Below, one piece after another: positions 17,231 to 26,200 of a stretch of 64,000 bases of DNA. A program made the position numbers and the translations under genes. The first letter of the stretch is position 1. Each line of letters begins with the position of its first letter. The notes under the pieces are model-generated. The model saw only the letters and a program-made list of their open reading frames with translations. It was not told the origin of the DNA and made no database searches. Where the stretch lies: NCBI RefSeq assembly GCF_004022705.2, contig NZ_RZOY02000007.1:1-64000 (forward strand), given 5' to 3'. The DNA is from Mesorhizobium sp. M2D.F.Ca.ET.226.01.1.1. Its GTDB lineage: Bacteria; Pseudomonadota; Alphaproteobacteria; Rhizobiales; Rhizobiaceae.

Positions 17231-17880
17231 GCGACGATCCCGAGACGGCGCGGCAGATCGAAGAGCTTGCCGCCGATGACCGGCCGTTGCTGGTGCTCGA
17301 TGTCGACGATGTCTTGCTGGAATTCATTCGGCCCTTCCCGCATTATTTGAAGTCGCGCGGTTTTGGCCTGACGCTCGCCTCCTTCCGCCTCACCGGCAAT
17401 ATCGCCGAAACCGCAACCGGCCGGCTGATCGAGCAGCCGGAAGTAACCGCGCTTCTCGGCGACTTCTTCGATGCCCAGGCCGATTGGCAGAGCATCACCG
17501 ACGGCGCCGCGGATGCGCTGGCGATGCTCAGCCGGGGCGCCGAGATCATCCTGCTGACCGCTATGCCGCACAAGCATCGCGCCGTGCGCCGCACGCATCT
17601 CGATGCGCTGGGGCTCGACTACCCGCTGCTGACGACGGAGATGGCCAAGGGTCCGGCCATTGCCAAACTGCGCGGCGCCAAGGGGCGGCCGGTCGCCTTC
17701 GTCGACGACCAGCCCTCCAACCTGGTTTCGGCGCGCAGTTCGGTTGCGGACGCGCACCTCTTCCATCTGATGGCCGATAACGCCCTGCGCGCCTTCTTGC
17801 CGCCGACGCCCGAGGACATCATCTCGGTCGACAACTGGCGGGAGGCGGCCCCGAAGATTGCGGCCGCGCTCGGGCTTTAG
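17227..17880 (+). CDS. HAD-like hydrolase family protein
   Basis: A 217-residue soluble protein with the motifs of the haloacid dehalogenase superfamily: motif I VLDVDDVLLEF (two Asp of DxDxV type), motif II ILLTAMP, a Lys near KGPAIAKLRGAKG, and motif IV VAFVDDQPSN. It is probably a phosphatase or related phosphoryl-transfer enzyme; the substrate cannot be told. It is coupled by a 4-base overlap to the DUF3572 gene. A dispersed repeat begins at its stop codon. Confidence 0.75.
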   Translation: MSDDPETARQIEELAADDRPLLVLDVDDVLLEFIRPFPHYLKSRGFGLTLASFRLTGNIAETATGRLIEQPEVTALLGDFFDAQADWQSITDGAADALAMLSRGAEIILLTAMPHKHRAVRRTHLDALGLDYPLLTTEMAKGPAIAKLRGAKGRPVAFVDDQPSNLVSARSSVADAHLFHLMADNALRAFLPPTPEDIISVDNWREAAPKIAAALGL

Positions 17881-17965
17881 AGAGATTCCAGGAAAAGTGT
17901 GAGCGGTTTTCCGTCCGGAATTGCGTGAAAACAAGGAGATTTCCGTAAACGGCGAAACGCCCTAG
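17879..17965. repeat. Dispersed palindromic repeat, copy 1
   Basis: This copy shares long near-identical stretches with the one at 60686-60791, for example CCAGGAAAAGTGTGA, GGTTTTCCGTCCGGAATTGC and GAAACGC.CTAG. It is shorter by an internal segment (AGAGCGGTTCGCCG is missing). It begins at the TAG stop of the HAD-like gene and ends CCCTAG. It is non-coding and probably a MITE- or RIME-like intergenic element. Confidence 0.8.
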
Positions 17966-17974
17966 CTCGGGCTC

Positions 17975-19585
17975 TCAGGGCTGCAGCTTCGCGCCGGCCC
18001 CGCCATTGTCGCCGCCGCCATTGTCGCCACTGCCTGAATCATCGCCCCCGGTTGAATTGTCCGTTCCGTTCGCTCCGTCGTCGCCCGAGTTGTTGTCCTG
18101 GCCGGCGTTGTTGTCCTGACCCGCGCTGTCGTCCTGGGGGGCATCGGGCCCCTTCAGCATGGCGCCGTTGACCGTGACGGACCCGTCGGCCTTGGTGTTG
18201 ATCATCCACTCCAGCCGGCCGTCGGGCAGCATCTTGCCAAAGCCTTTGACGGCCAGCGCGAACGGGAAAGCCTGCGCCATCTGCTCGTCGCTCTTGGCCC
18301 CTTCCTTCAGCGCATCGACGATCTTGTCATAACCGGCAACGTCGATGGTCACGGTCGCATCGGGTTTTTCGCCGGGAAACGTCATCTCGCCTTCCAGCGC
18401 GACCTCGATATTGCCGTTCTTCACCGTGCTGTGCGCGATCAGGACCTTCGGATTCTTGGCCTTGAAATCGGCGACCAAAGCCTTTCCGAACTCGTCCGAG
18501 AGCGGCGGATTCTTATTGAGATCAAAGGCTTCGATTGCCTTCTTCGCCATCGTATCGAGATCGATATTGGCGCCGCCGAAGTTGAGATCGATGTCGGTCG
18601 GCAGCAATGGGACGGTCCATTCCGGCAGGGTCTGATGCGGAATTTTCAGGCCGCTGGCCTTGATCGTGTAATTGACCTTGCCGTTCTGGGAGACGCCGTC
18701 CATGCCGAATGCGGTGCTGAATTGCGCGGCCCCGAATGTGCCGACAGGGCTATCCACCTCGAAATCCTTGAAACCGTAATTGCCGTCGATCCTTTCCCAG
18801 ACGGGCAGTGCGGCCAGCATCAGCGATTTGAGCTCGGCCTGGTTCGCCTTGAGCTTGGCTTCGTCCTCATTGGCTACGGCAAAGGCAAGCAGGTCGAGCA
18901 GCGGCTTCGTCCGCACGCCTTTGCCGTTTGCGTCCACGGAAAGTTCCGGCGTTTTCAGGGTGAGCGGGAAGTTCAATCCGTTTTCGGGATCATCGACCTT
19001 GATCATCTCGACGAAGTTCGAGATTTTTTGCGTGGCCGTGAAGTCGACGCCGCCATTGGCGGCCTTGGTCGCGGTAACGGTGGCTGTGCCGGCGCCGGTC
19101 GAGACATCTGCCTGCTGCTTGGCTTCGCGGGACGTGATGGTCATCCCGGCCAATGAGCTTGTCGCGTTGGTGAAGGCAGCGAGCGCCGGATCGTAGACGC
19201 TGGTCAGCTTGCCGTCCTTGACCATGAACTCCATGCTCTGGCGCCCTTCCGGCCCATCGAATTCGAAGGACGCGCCCTGCGAGAAATTCGACGAGACGTC
19301 CCATGATCCGTCGCTGCGCGGCTTCACCATCAAGGCGTATGGCGCCATGTCGAATTTCAGGAGCTTCTGTTCCGGCACCGCATTGACGAGCGCTTTGACG
19401 TCAAGCGCGATCTTGTAGGCGTTGCCCTCCACCGAAACCTTGAGCACGCCCTTGTCGAACGCCTGTTTGCCGAAATAGCGCGCCAGATTGTCCGAAAGCT
19501 GCTTGGCGCCCTGGTCGTCTACGGTCTGCGCAAAAGTGGGCGCGCTGAGCGCGAGGACAAAGGCAAGTGGCAAAATACGCTTCAC
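17975..19585 (-). CDS. Exported protein of unknown function with a D/N/G-rich C-terminal tail
   Basis: A 536-residue predicted periplasmic protein. Translation starts at a GTG (19585) with GGAGA seven bases upstream. The first 22 residues are a signal peptide (KRILPLAFVLALSAPTFAQ). The body is rich in beta-strand-like segments with repeated 'GKLTSVY', 'GNIEVALEGEMTF' and 'DGRLEWMINTKADG' patterns, reminiscent of the YdgA/DUF945 or AsmA-type periplasmic proteins, but I cannot assign it. The last 50 residues are low-complexity Asp, Asn, Gly and Ser. The frame continues upstream to 20227 antisense to the GNAT gene; that part is not real. Confidence 0.8.
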   Translation of the reverse strand: MKRILPLAFVLALSAPTFAQTVDDQGAKQLSDNLARYFGKQAFDKGVLKVSVEGNAYKIALDVKALVNAVPEQKLLKFDMAPYALMVKPRSDGSWDVSSNFSQGASFEFDGPEGRQSMEFMVKDGKLTSVYDPALAAFTNATSSLAGMTITSREAKQQADVSTGAGTATVTATKAANGGVDFTATQKISNFVEMIKVDDPENGLNFPLTLKTPELSVDANGKGVRTKPLLDLLAFAVANEDEAKLKANQAELKSLMLAALPVWERIDGNYGFKDFEVDSPVGTFGAAQFSTAFGMDGVSQNGKVNYTIKASGLKIPHQTLPEWTVPLLPTDIDLNFGGANIDLDTMAKKAIEAFDLNKNPPLSDEFGKALVADFKAKNPKVLIAHSTVKNGNIEVALEGEMTFPGEKPDATVTIDVAGYDKIVDALKEGAKSDEQMAQAFPFALAVKGFGKMLPDGRLEWMINTKADGSVTVNGAMLKGPDAPQDDSAGQDNNAGQDNNSGDDGANGTDNSTGGDDSGSGDNGGGDNGGAGAKLQP

Positions 19586-19686
19586 GTCGGTTCTCCGTTG
19601 GTCTCGGAAGACGAAACAATATGCTTCTGGTAGGCAAGAAGCGTTACAGCCGCAAGACGCCGACTGTAGGCCAAAAGCGCATTCGG

Positions 19687-20262
19687 CTAAAGCACCAGAC
19701 GCATCAATGGCCGGCCGGGCTTGCGTTCGAGAAGCCTCTCGAAGCCGGCCTTCTCGAAAACCCGCGACGAGCCGACGAACAGCCCGATCGAGCGCGAATC
19801 GCGCGACAGGTCGATCGGGCAGGCTTCCAGCAGCCTCGCGCCATTCGCGCGCGCAAAAGCGATGCCGCCCGCAACGAGCCGATGCGAGACGCCGCGGCCC
19901 CTCGCCTTGACGCGGATGAAGAAGCAGGAGATCGCCCAGACGGCCGGGTCGCCGGCATCGGCCGGATCGACCGGCGCCGAACCCCTGCCCTGATTGTTCC
20001 ACTCGGGCACGTCGGCGCGCGGGCCGACCTGCATCCAGCCGACGGCTTTGCCATCCTCGAACGCCAGCAGCCCCGGCGGCGGGCCCGCCTCTATGCGCGC
20101 CTTGATGAGATCCTTGTTGCGCTCCTTGTCGCTGGCGCGTCGTTCCGCCGGCGCCAGCCGGAAATGCGTGCACCAACAGCCGTAGCAGGCGCCCTGCTTG
20201 CCGAAGAGGTCCTCGAAATCGGGCCAACGCTCAGGAGTCAGCGGTGCTATGGTCGTGCTCAT
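19687..20262 (-). CDS. GNAT family N-acetyltransferase
   Basis: A 191-residue protein with the acetyl-CoA binding pattern of the GNAT fold: strand [21 protein letters not shown] (V-x-x-x-x-R-G-x-G type) near residue 118 and C-terminal [10 protein letters not shown]. The N-terminal third has a Cys-rich motif, [10 protein letters not shown], seen in a family of rhizobial and actinobacterial GNATs. The substrate is unknown. It is divergent from dinB with about 77 bases between starts, a region that includes a LexA box. Confidence 0.85.
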   Translation of the reverse strand: MSTTIAPLTPERWPDFEDLFGKQGACYGCWCTHFRLAPAERRASDKERNKDLIKARIEAGPPPGLLAFEDGKAVGWMQVGPRADVPEWNNQGRGSAPVDPADAGDPAVWAISCFFIRVKARGRGVSHRLVAGGIAFARANGARLLEACPIDLSRDSRSIGLFVGSSRVFEKAGFERLLERKPGRPLMRLVL

Positions 20263-20318
20263 GCGTTCTCCCCAGGCCGAGCTTGTTGCCAGCCCTGCGC
20301 TGTCGTACCATTGCGTTT

Positions 20319-20333
20319 GTTCTCTTTATGTTC
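20319..20333. promoter_or_regulatory. LexA box (SOS operator) of dinB
   Basis: GTTC-TCTTTAT-GTTC matches exactly the alphaproteobacterial direct-repeat LexA operator GTTC-N7-GTTC. It lies six bases before the dinB start at 20340 and overlaps a possible upstream ATG at 20328. The GNAT gene diverges from the same region and could also be affected. Confidence 0.8.
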
Positions 20334-20339
20334 GCAGCG

Positions 20340-21656
20340 ATGGCGGTTACTGTCAACAATCCCGAACACGGTTTTTGCCGTGACTGCCTCGCGCCTCAGC
20401 GCTCGCAGACGCGTCGCTGCGATCGCTGCGGCAGTCCGCGCCTCGTCCGCCACGCCGAGCTCTACCAGCTTCGGATCGCCCATATCGATTGCGATGCCTT
20501 CTACGCGGCGATCGAAAAGCGCGACAACCCGGCACTGAAGGACCGGCCGGTCATCGTCGGCGGCGGCCGGCGCGGCGTCGTCTCCACCGCCTGCTACATC
20601 GCCCGTATCCAGGGCGTGCGTTCGGCCATGCCGATGTTCAAGGCGCTCGAACTGTGCCCCGAAGCCGTTGTCGTTCCACCCAACATGGAAAAATATGTCG
20701 GCGTCGGGCGCGAAGTCCGCGCGTTGATGCAGGCCTTGACGCCGCAAGTCGAGCCGCTGTCGATCGACGAGGCTTTTCTCGACCTTGCCGGCACAGAGCG
20801 GCTGCACGGCATGCCGCCAGCGCTGGTGCTGGCGCGCTTCGCGCAGACGGTGGAGAAGGAGCTCGGCATCACCGTTTCAACCGGTCTCTCCTACTGCAAG
20901 TTCCTAGCCAAGATCGCCTCGGATTTCCGCAAGCCGCGTGGTTTTTCGGTGATCGGCGAGGCGGAAGCGCCAAGCTTTCTCGCCGCGCAGCCGGTGACCA
21001 TGATCTGGGGCGTCGGCAAGGCGCTGGCCGCGACGCTGGAGCGCGACGGCATCCGCATGATCGCCCAGTTGCAGCGCATGGAGCGCGGCGACCTGATGCG
21101 CCGTTACGGCGCGATGGGCGACCGGCTCTACCGGCTGTCGCGCGGCGAGGACGACCGCCCGGTCGATCCCGACGGCGACGCCAAAAGCGTTTCGGCTGAA
21201 ACCACCTTCGACACCGACATCGCCGCCCTGGCGGAACTGGTGCCAGTGCTGCGCGGCCTGTCGGAAAAGGTGTCGGCGCGGCTGAAGAAATCCGGCATTG
21301 CCGGCCGCACCGTGGTGCTGAAGCTGAAGACGCAGGATTTGAAGCTCCGCACCCGCAACCGCCAACTCGGCGATCCGACACGCCTTGCCGACCGCATTTT
21401 CCAGACGGGCCTCGACCTATTGCGCCGCGAGACGGACGGCACCAAATTCCGACTGCTCGGCATCGGCGTCAGCGACCTCTCCGACGACGAAAAGGCCGAT
21501 CCGCCCGACCTGGTCGACGTGCAGTCGCGCAAGCGCGCGCTGGCTGAGGGCGCCATGGATACGTTGCGCGACAAGTTCGGCAGGAAAGCCGTCGAGACCG
21601 GCTACACATTCGGCAGGGGCCGCGCCGCGAATCCGCCCGAGCCGCTTGAAGAGTGA
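20340..21656 (+). CDS. dinB: DNA polymerase IV (Y family)
   Basis: An error-prone translesion polymerase. Catalytic motifs are present: [15 protein letters not shown] (metal Asp and steric gate region) and [13 protein letters not shown] (Asp-Glu pair). The fingers/palm ([17 protein letters not shown]), thumb and little-finger domains follow. The protein has 438 residues. The N-terminus carries two CxxC pairs (Cys13, 16, 27, 30), a zinc-ribbon-like extension typical of rhizobial DinB. I chose ATG 20340 because the LexA operator overlaps the upstream ATG and because related proteins start about ten residues before FCRDCL. SOS induction is expected. Confidence 0.94.
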   Translation: MAVTVNNPEHGFCRDCLAPQRSQTRRCDRCGSPRLVRHAELYQLRIAHIDCDAFYAAIEKRDNPALKDRPVIVGGGRRGVVSTACYIARIQGVRSAMPMFKALELCPEAVVVPPNMEKYVGVGREVRALMQALTPQVEPLSIDEAFLDLAGTERLHGMPPALVLARFAQTVEKELGITVSTGLSYCKFLAKIASDFRKPRGFSVIGEAEAPSFLAAQPVTMIWGVGKALAATLERDGIRMIAQLQRMERGDLMRRYGAMGDRLYRLSRGEDDRPVDPDGDAKSVSAETTFDTDIAALAELVPVLRGLSEKVSARLKKSGIAGRTVVLKLKTQDLKLRTRNRQLGDPTRLADRIFQTGLDLLRRETDGTKFRLLGIGVSDLSDDEKADPPDLVDVQSRKRALAEGAMDTLRDKFGRKAVETGYTFGRGRAANPPEPLEE

Positions 21657-21685
21657 CGCCGAGATAAGTCGATGTCTCTCGGACG

Positions 21686-22192
21686 CTATTTGGCGCGTTT
21701 GAGGTCGATCTGGCTCGTCACGACCATTTTGCCCGTAGCCGGATCCATGTCGGTGACTGTCATGCGCATATCGTCGCCATCGATCTTCTCGACGGTCAGT
21801 TCCGCGTCGCGGTCGCCATTGACAATTTTCGCCCAGTGGATGTCGAGGTTGATAGCATCGCCCTTGCGGCTTCCGCTGAGACCGGCGGGTCCGCTGCGCG
21901 AGCCGATGTAGGTGCCGGTGTAGCTCTCCCCATCGACCTTCAGATCGGCGCGGATTTCCCGCGACATGATCAACAGCGCGCGGCAGGTACCGTCGAGCGA
22001 CAAGGAGTTCGCCGTCGCGTCCGAGGTGAAGGTGCAGTTGATGTTCATCACCGGCGTGTTCGTCCTGATTCGCACCGTTCCCTTGCCGGCAAACTTGCCC
22101 TGCAGCGAGCGCAGGAAGCCCGCCTCGTCGGCATGCGCGCCCGTCGCGCAGACAAGGCAGGCGGCAGCCAGCAAGGTAGCGGTCGATTTCAT
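21686..22192 (-). CDS. Small exported protein of unknown function
   Basis: A 168-residue protein with a clear signal peptide (MKSTATLLAAACLVCATGAHA, cleavage after AHA). The mature part looks like a small beta-barrel or calycin-like fold: GKFAGKGTVRI near the start, one disulfide-capable Cys pair (NINCTFTSD, LDGTCRALL), then strands ending VVTSQIDLKRAK. The start at 22192 has AGGGG upstream. It is convergent with dinB and divergent from the DMT transporter. No function is assigned. Confidence 0.8.
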   Translation of the reverse strand: MKSTATLLAAACLVCATGAHADEAGFLRSLQGKFAGKGTVRIRTNTPVMNINCTFTSDATANSLSLDGTCRALLIMSREIRADLKVDGESYTGTYIGSRSGPAGLSGSRKGDAINLDIHWAKIVNGDRDAELTVEKIDGDDMRMTVTDMDPATGKMVVTSQIDLKRAK

Positions 22193-22278
22193 CAAGACGT
22201 CCCCTCTCGCGATCATAGCCCTTCGACGGAAGGCCTGGACTTAACGGATGCCCCGGACATCAGGTTCCGCCGCCGCAA

Positions 22279-22300
22279 TGACGGTTTGTTGACACCGTCA
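22279..22300. promoter_or_regulatory. Inverted repeat between two divergent genes
   Basis: TGACGGT (22279-22285) and ACCGTCA (22294-22300) are perfect inverted arms separated by 8 bases. They lie midway between the exported protein gene and the DMT transporter gene. This could be an operator; the cognate regulator is unknown. Confidence 0.35.
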
Positions 22301-22367
22301 CCCGCTGGCCCAGTCGAATGCCGCCGCTATGGGTTGCGGCAGAGGCCCCGGCTTGCGAGATAGCGCC

Positions 22368-23255
22368 ATGGCACCTGCTCCCTCGATCCCAAAAGCCGCG
22401 TTCTGGATGGCTCTGTCAATCGCCTCGTTCCTGGGGATGTCGGTTGCCGGCCGCGAGACGACGGCCGAGCTGAACGTCTTCCAGGTGCTGGAACTGCGCT
22501 CGGTGATCGGCTTCTTCATCCTGCTGCCGCTGGTGATGACAAGCGGCGGCTTCCCGGCGATGCTCACAAAACGCCCGTTCACGCATTTCGCCCGCAATGT
22601 CATCCACTATACCGGCCAGGCGGCGTGGCTATATGCGCTCACGCTGATACCGCTTGCCGTGCTGATTTCCATTGAATTCACCACACCGATCTGGACCGCG
22701 GTTTTCGCAGTTGGCTTTCTTGGCGAACGGCTCTCCAGGCCCAGGCTGACGGCTATCCTGCTCGGACTGATCGGGGTGATCATCATCGTGCGTCCAGGCG
22801 TCAGTTCGGTCAATCCGGGGCAGCTCATAGTGCTGGGCGCCGCGGTCTGCTTCGGCACTTCGGTGGTCATGGTAAAGTCGCTGACGAGGACCGACAGCGT
22901 CGTGCGCATTATCTTCTGGATGCTGATCATCCAGTCGGCGCTAGGCCTGCTGCCCGCGCTCTATGAGTGGCGCAACCCGCCGCTTGCGCTTTGGCCATGG
23001 ATCGTGGCGATCGCTTTCACAGGCATGTCGTCACACTTCTGCATGGCGCGCGCACTGGCCTATGCGGACGCCACCCTCATCTCGCCGATGGATTTCCTGC
23101 GCGTGCCGCTGTCGGCGCTGGTCGGTTGGCTGCTCTATCACGAGCAGATCGACATCTTCACCGCCGGCGGCGCTGCGCTGATCCTCGCCGGCAACCTGCT
23201 CAACCTGCAGCGCAAGACGCCGCGAGTGGCAGAGGCGGAAGCAGCAACGCCCTGA
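22368..23255 (+). CDS. DMT-family transporter (EamA domain)
   Basis: A 295-residue inner-membrane protein with ten hydrophobic segments arranged as two EamA repeats. The first repeat ends near WTAVFAVGFLGERLSRPRL and the second near LSALVGWLLYHEQIDIFTAGGAALILAG, both with the conserved acidic residue before the last helix. The substrate is probably a small metabolite; it cannot be specified. I prefer ATG 22368 to a start 13 codons upstream because the extra residues are not family-like. It is convergent with dnaE (one base between stops). Confidence 0.9.
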   Translation: MAPAPSIPKAAFWMALSIASFLGMSVAGRETTAELNVFQVLELRSVIGFFILLPLVMTSGGFPAMLTKRPFTHFARNVIHYTGQAAWLYALTLIPLAVLISIEFTTPIWTAVFAVGFLGERLSRPRLTAILLGLIGVIIIVRPGVSSVNPGQLIVLGAAVCFGTSVVMVKSLTRTDSVVRIIFWMLIIQSALGLLPALYEWRNPPLALWPWIVAIAFTGMSSHFCMARALAYADATLISPMDFLRVPLSALVGWLLYHEQIDIFTAGGAALILAGNLLNLQRKTPRVAEAEAATP

Positions 23256-23256
23256 G

Positions 23257-26200
23257 CTAAACCAGCTCCACTTCCACCACGCCGGGCACCGCTCGCATCG
23301 CCGAGGCAACCTGCGGCGAGATGCGGTAGCGATTGGGCAATTCGATCTCGACCTCGCCCTGTCCGGCTTCCTTGATCAGCACGAAACTCACCTGCCCCTC
23401 GCCCTTGACCGAAAGCTGGTTGGCGAGCGTGCCGAGCGGCGCTGCGTCGCGCACGAAGATGCGCAGCGCCTTCTGGATGCGGCTGGCTTCGTCTTCCAGC
23501 GACTGCACGGTCTGGATGCGCAGATTGATGCCCTCCGGCCGGTCCTCCGCCGAAACGGTGATCACCACCGAGCGGCCCGGCTCCAGCATGTCGCGATACT
23601 GCGCCAGCCCTTCGGAGAACAGCACCGCCTCGTACTGGCCGGTCGTGTCGGAGAACTGCACCACGCCCATCTTGTTGCCGGTACGGGTCTTGCGCTCCTG
23701 CTTGGTGGTGACGGTGCCGGCGAGCCGGCCCGCGGCAGCGCCGCGTTTGACAGCCGCCGAGAATTCACCCCAGTTCTGCACCCGCATCTTCTGCAGCGCC
23801 GCCTTGTACTCATCGAGCGGATGCGCAGAGAGATAGAAGCCGACCACCTGGAACTCGCGGTGCAGCCGGTCCGCGGCAAGCCACGGATCGGTCGCCGGCA
23901 GGTTGAGCGCCTGCGACTGGCTGCCGAGCGACGCGCCAAAGATGTCGGCCTGGCCGGAGATGGCATTCTGCTGCGCCAGCGAGGCAAGCCCCATCATCCG
24001 CTCGACGCCAGCCATCATCTGGGCGCGGTCGTGGCCGAAGCAATCCAGCGCGCCGGCCATGATCAAGCTTTCGAAGACGCGCTTGCCGACGATCTTCGGA
24101 TCGACGCGTTCGCAGAAGTCGGCAAGGTTCTTGAACGGCTTCTCGCCGCGCACGGCGACGATATGCTCGACCGCCGCGTCGCCGACGCCTTTGAGCGCCG
24201 CCAGCGAATAGAAGATCTTGTTCTCGCCGACCTCGAAGGGGCGGAAGCTGGTCATCACCGACGGCGCCACCACCTCGATGCCGAGGCGCATGGCGTCCTG
24301 GCGGAAGTCGGCCAGCTTGTCTGTGTTGCTCATATCGAGCGTCATCGACGCCGCCAGGAACTCGACCGGGTAGTGCGCCTTGAGATAGGCGGTCTGGTAG
24401 GAGACGACAGCATAGGCGGCCGCGTGCGACTTGTTGAAGCCGTAGTCCGCGAACTTGGCCAGCAGGTCGAAGATGAAATCGGCCTGCGGCTTGGAGACGC
24501 CGCGCTCGACCGCGCCGGAGACGAAGCGCTCGCGCTGCTTGTCCATCTCGGCGCGAATCTTCTTGCCCATGGCGCGGCGCAGAAGGTCGGCTTCGCCGAG
24601 CGAATAGCCCGACAGCTCCTGCGCGATCTGCATCACCTGTTCCTGATAGACGATGACGCCTTGCGTCTCCTTCACCAGGTGGTCGATCTTGGGATGGATC
24701 GAGGCCATCTCCTCCTCGCCATGCTTTCTGGCGTTGTAGGTCGGGATGTTCTCCATCGGGCCGGGGCGGTAGAGCGCCACCAGCGCGATGATGTCCTCGA
24801 TACAGTCCGGCCGCATGCCGATCAGCGCCTTGCGCATGCCGGCACTTTCAACCTGGAACACGCCGACGACCTCGCCGCGCGACAGCATGGCGTAGGTGTC
24901 CTTGTCGTCGAGCGGGATCGTCGCGAGATCGATGTCGAGGCCGCGCCGGCGGATCAGCTTCACCGCCGTTTCCAGCACGGTCAGCGTCTTCAGGCCGAGG
25001 AAGTCGAATTTCACCAGCCCCGCCTGCTCGACATATTTCATGTTGAACTGCGTGACTGGCATGTCGGACCGTGGATCTCGGTACATGGGCACCAGCTCGG
25101 ACAGCGGCCGGTCGCCGATGACGATGCCGGCGGCATGCGTCGAGGCGTGGCGGTAGAGGCCTTCGAGCTTCTGCGCCGTGTCGAGCAGCGTCTGCACGAT
25201 CGGTTCCTTCTCCGCCTCCTCGGCGAAACGCGGCTCGTTGGCGATGGCGTCCGCCAGCTTGACCGGATTGGCCGGGTTCTGCGGCACCATCTTGGAGAGC
25301 TTGTCGACCTGGCCGTAAGGCATCTGCAGCACGCGGCCGACGTCGCGCAGCACCGCGCGCGCCTGCAGCGTACCGAAGGTGATGATCTGGCCGACCTGGT
25401 CGCGCCCGTATTTCTGCTGGACGTAGCGGATCACCTCCTCGCGCCGGTCCTGGCAGAAGTCGATGTCGAAGTCGGGCATCGAGACGCGGTCCGGATTGAG
25501 GAAGCGCTCGAACAGCAGCGAGAAGCGCAGCGGGTCGATGTCGGTGATGGTGGTCGAATAGGCGACCAGCGAGCCGGCGCCTGAACCGCGCCCCGGCCCG
25601 ACCGGGATGCCTTGCGATTTGGCCCATTTGATGAAGTCGGCAACGATGAGGAAGTAGCCCGGAAACTTCATCTTCTCGATGATGCCGAGCTCGAATTCCA
25701 GCCGCTCGCGATATTGCTCGACCGTGTAGCCCGGCGTCGGCCCATGCGCGGCAAGCCGCGCCTCCAGCCCCTCGCGCGCCTGGCGCGCAAGCTCGGCGGC
25801 CTCGGCTTTCTCGGCGGCGTCCTTGTCGGCTGCATCGGCGCCGGTGAAGCGCGGCAGGATCGGGCTGCGGTTCTTCGGATAATAGGAACAGCGCATGGCG
25901 ATCTCGACCGTGTTGTCGATCGCTTCCGGCAGATCGGAGAACAGCCGAGCCATATCGGCCTGGCTGCGCAAGAAATTGTCCGGCGAAAGTCGCCGGCGAT
26001 TGTCCGCGGCGACCACAGAGCCTTCGGCAATCGCAATCAGCGCATCATGCGCCTCGTAGTCGTCGCGCTTGGAGAAGAACGCCTCGTTGGTGGCGACCAG
26101 CGGCAATTCATGCGTATAGGCCAAGTCGACGGTCGATTTTTCGACCGTGCGGTCGTAGCCGGCGACCCGCTCCAGCTCGACATAAAGCCTGTCGCCGAAC

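Noticed and set aside
19586..20227. Apparent 200-residue N-terminal extension of the exported protein (frame from 20227)
   Set aside because: It lies antisense-frame-shifted within the GNAT gene, and the GTG at 19585 with a good ribosome binding site and signal peptide is a better start.
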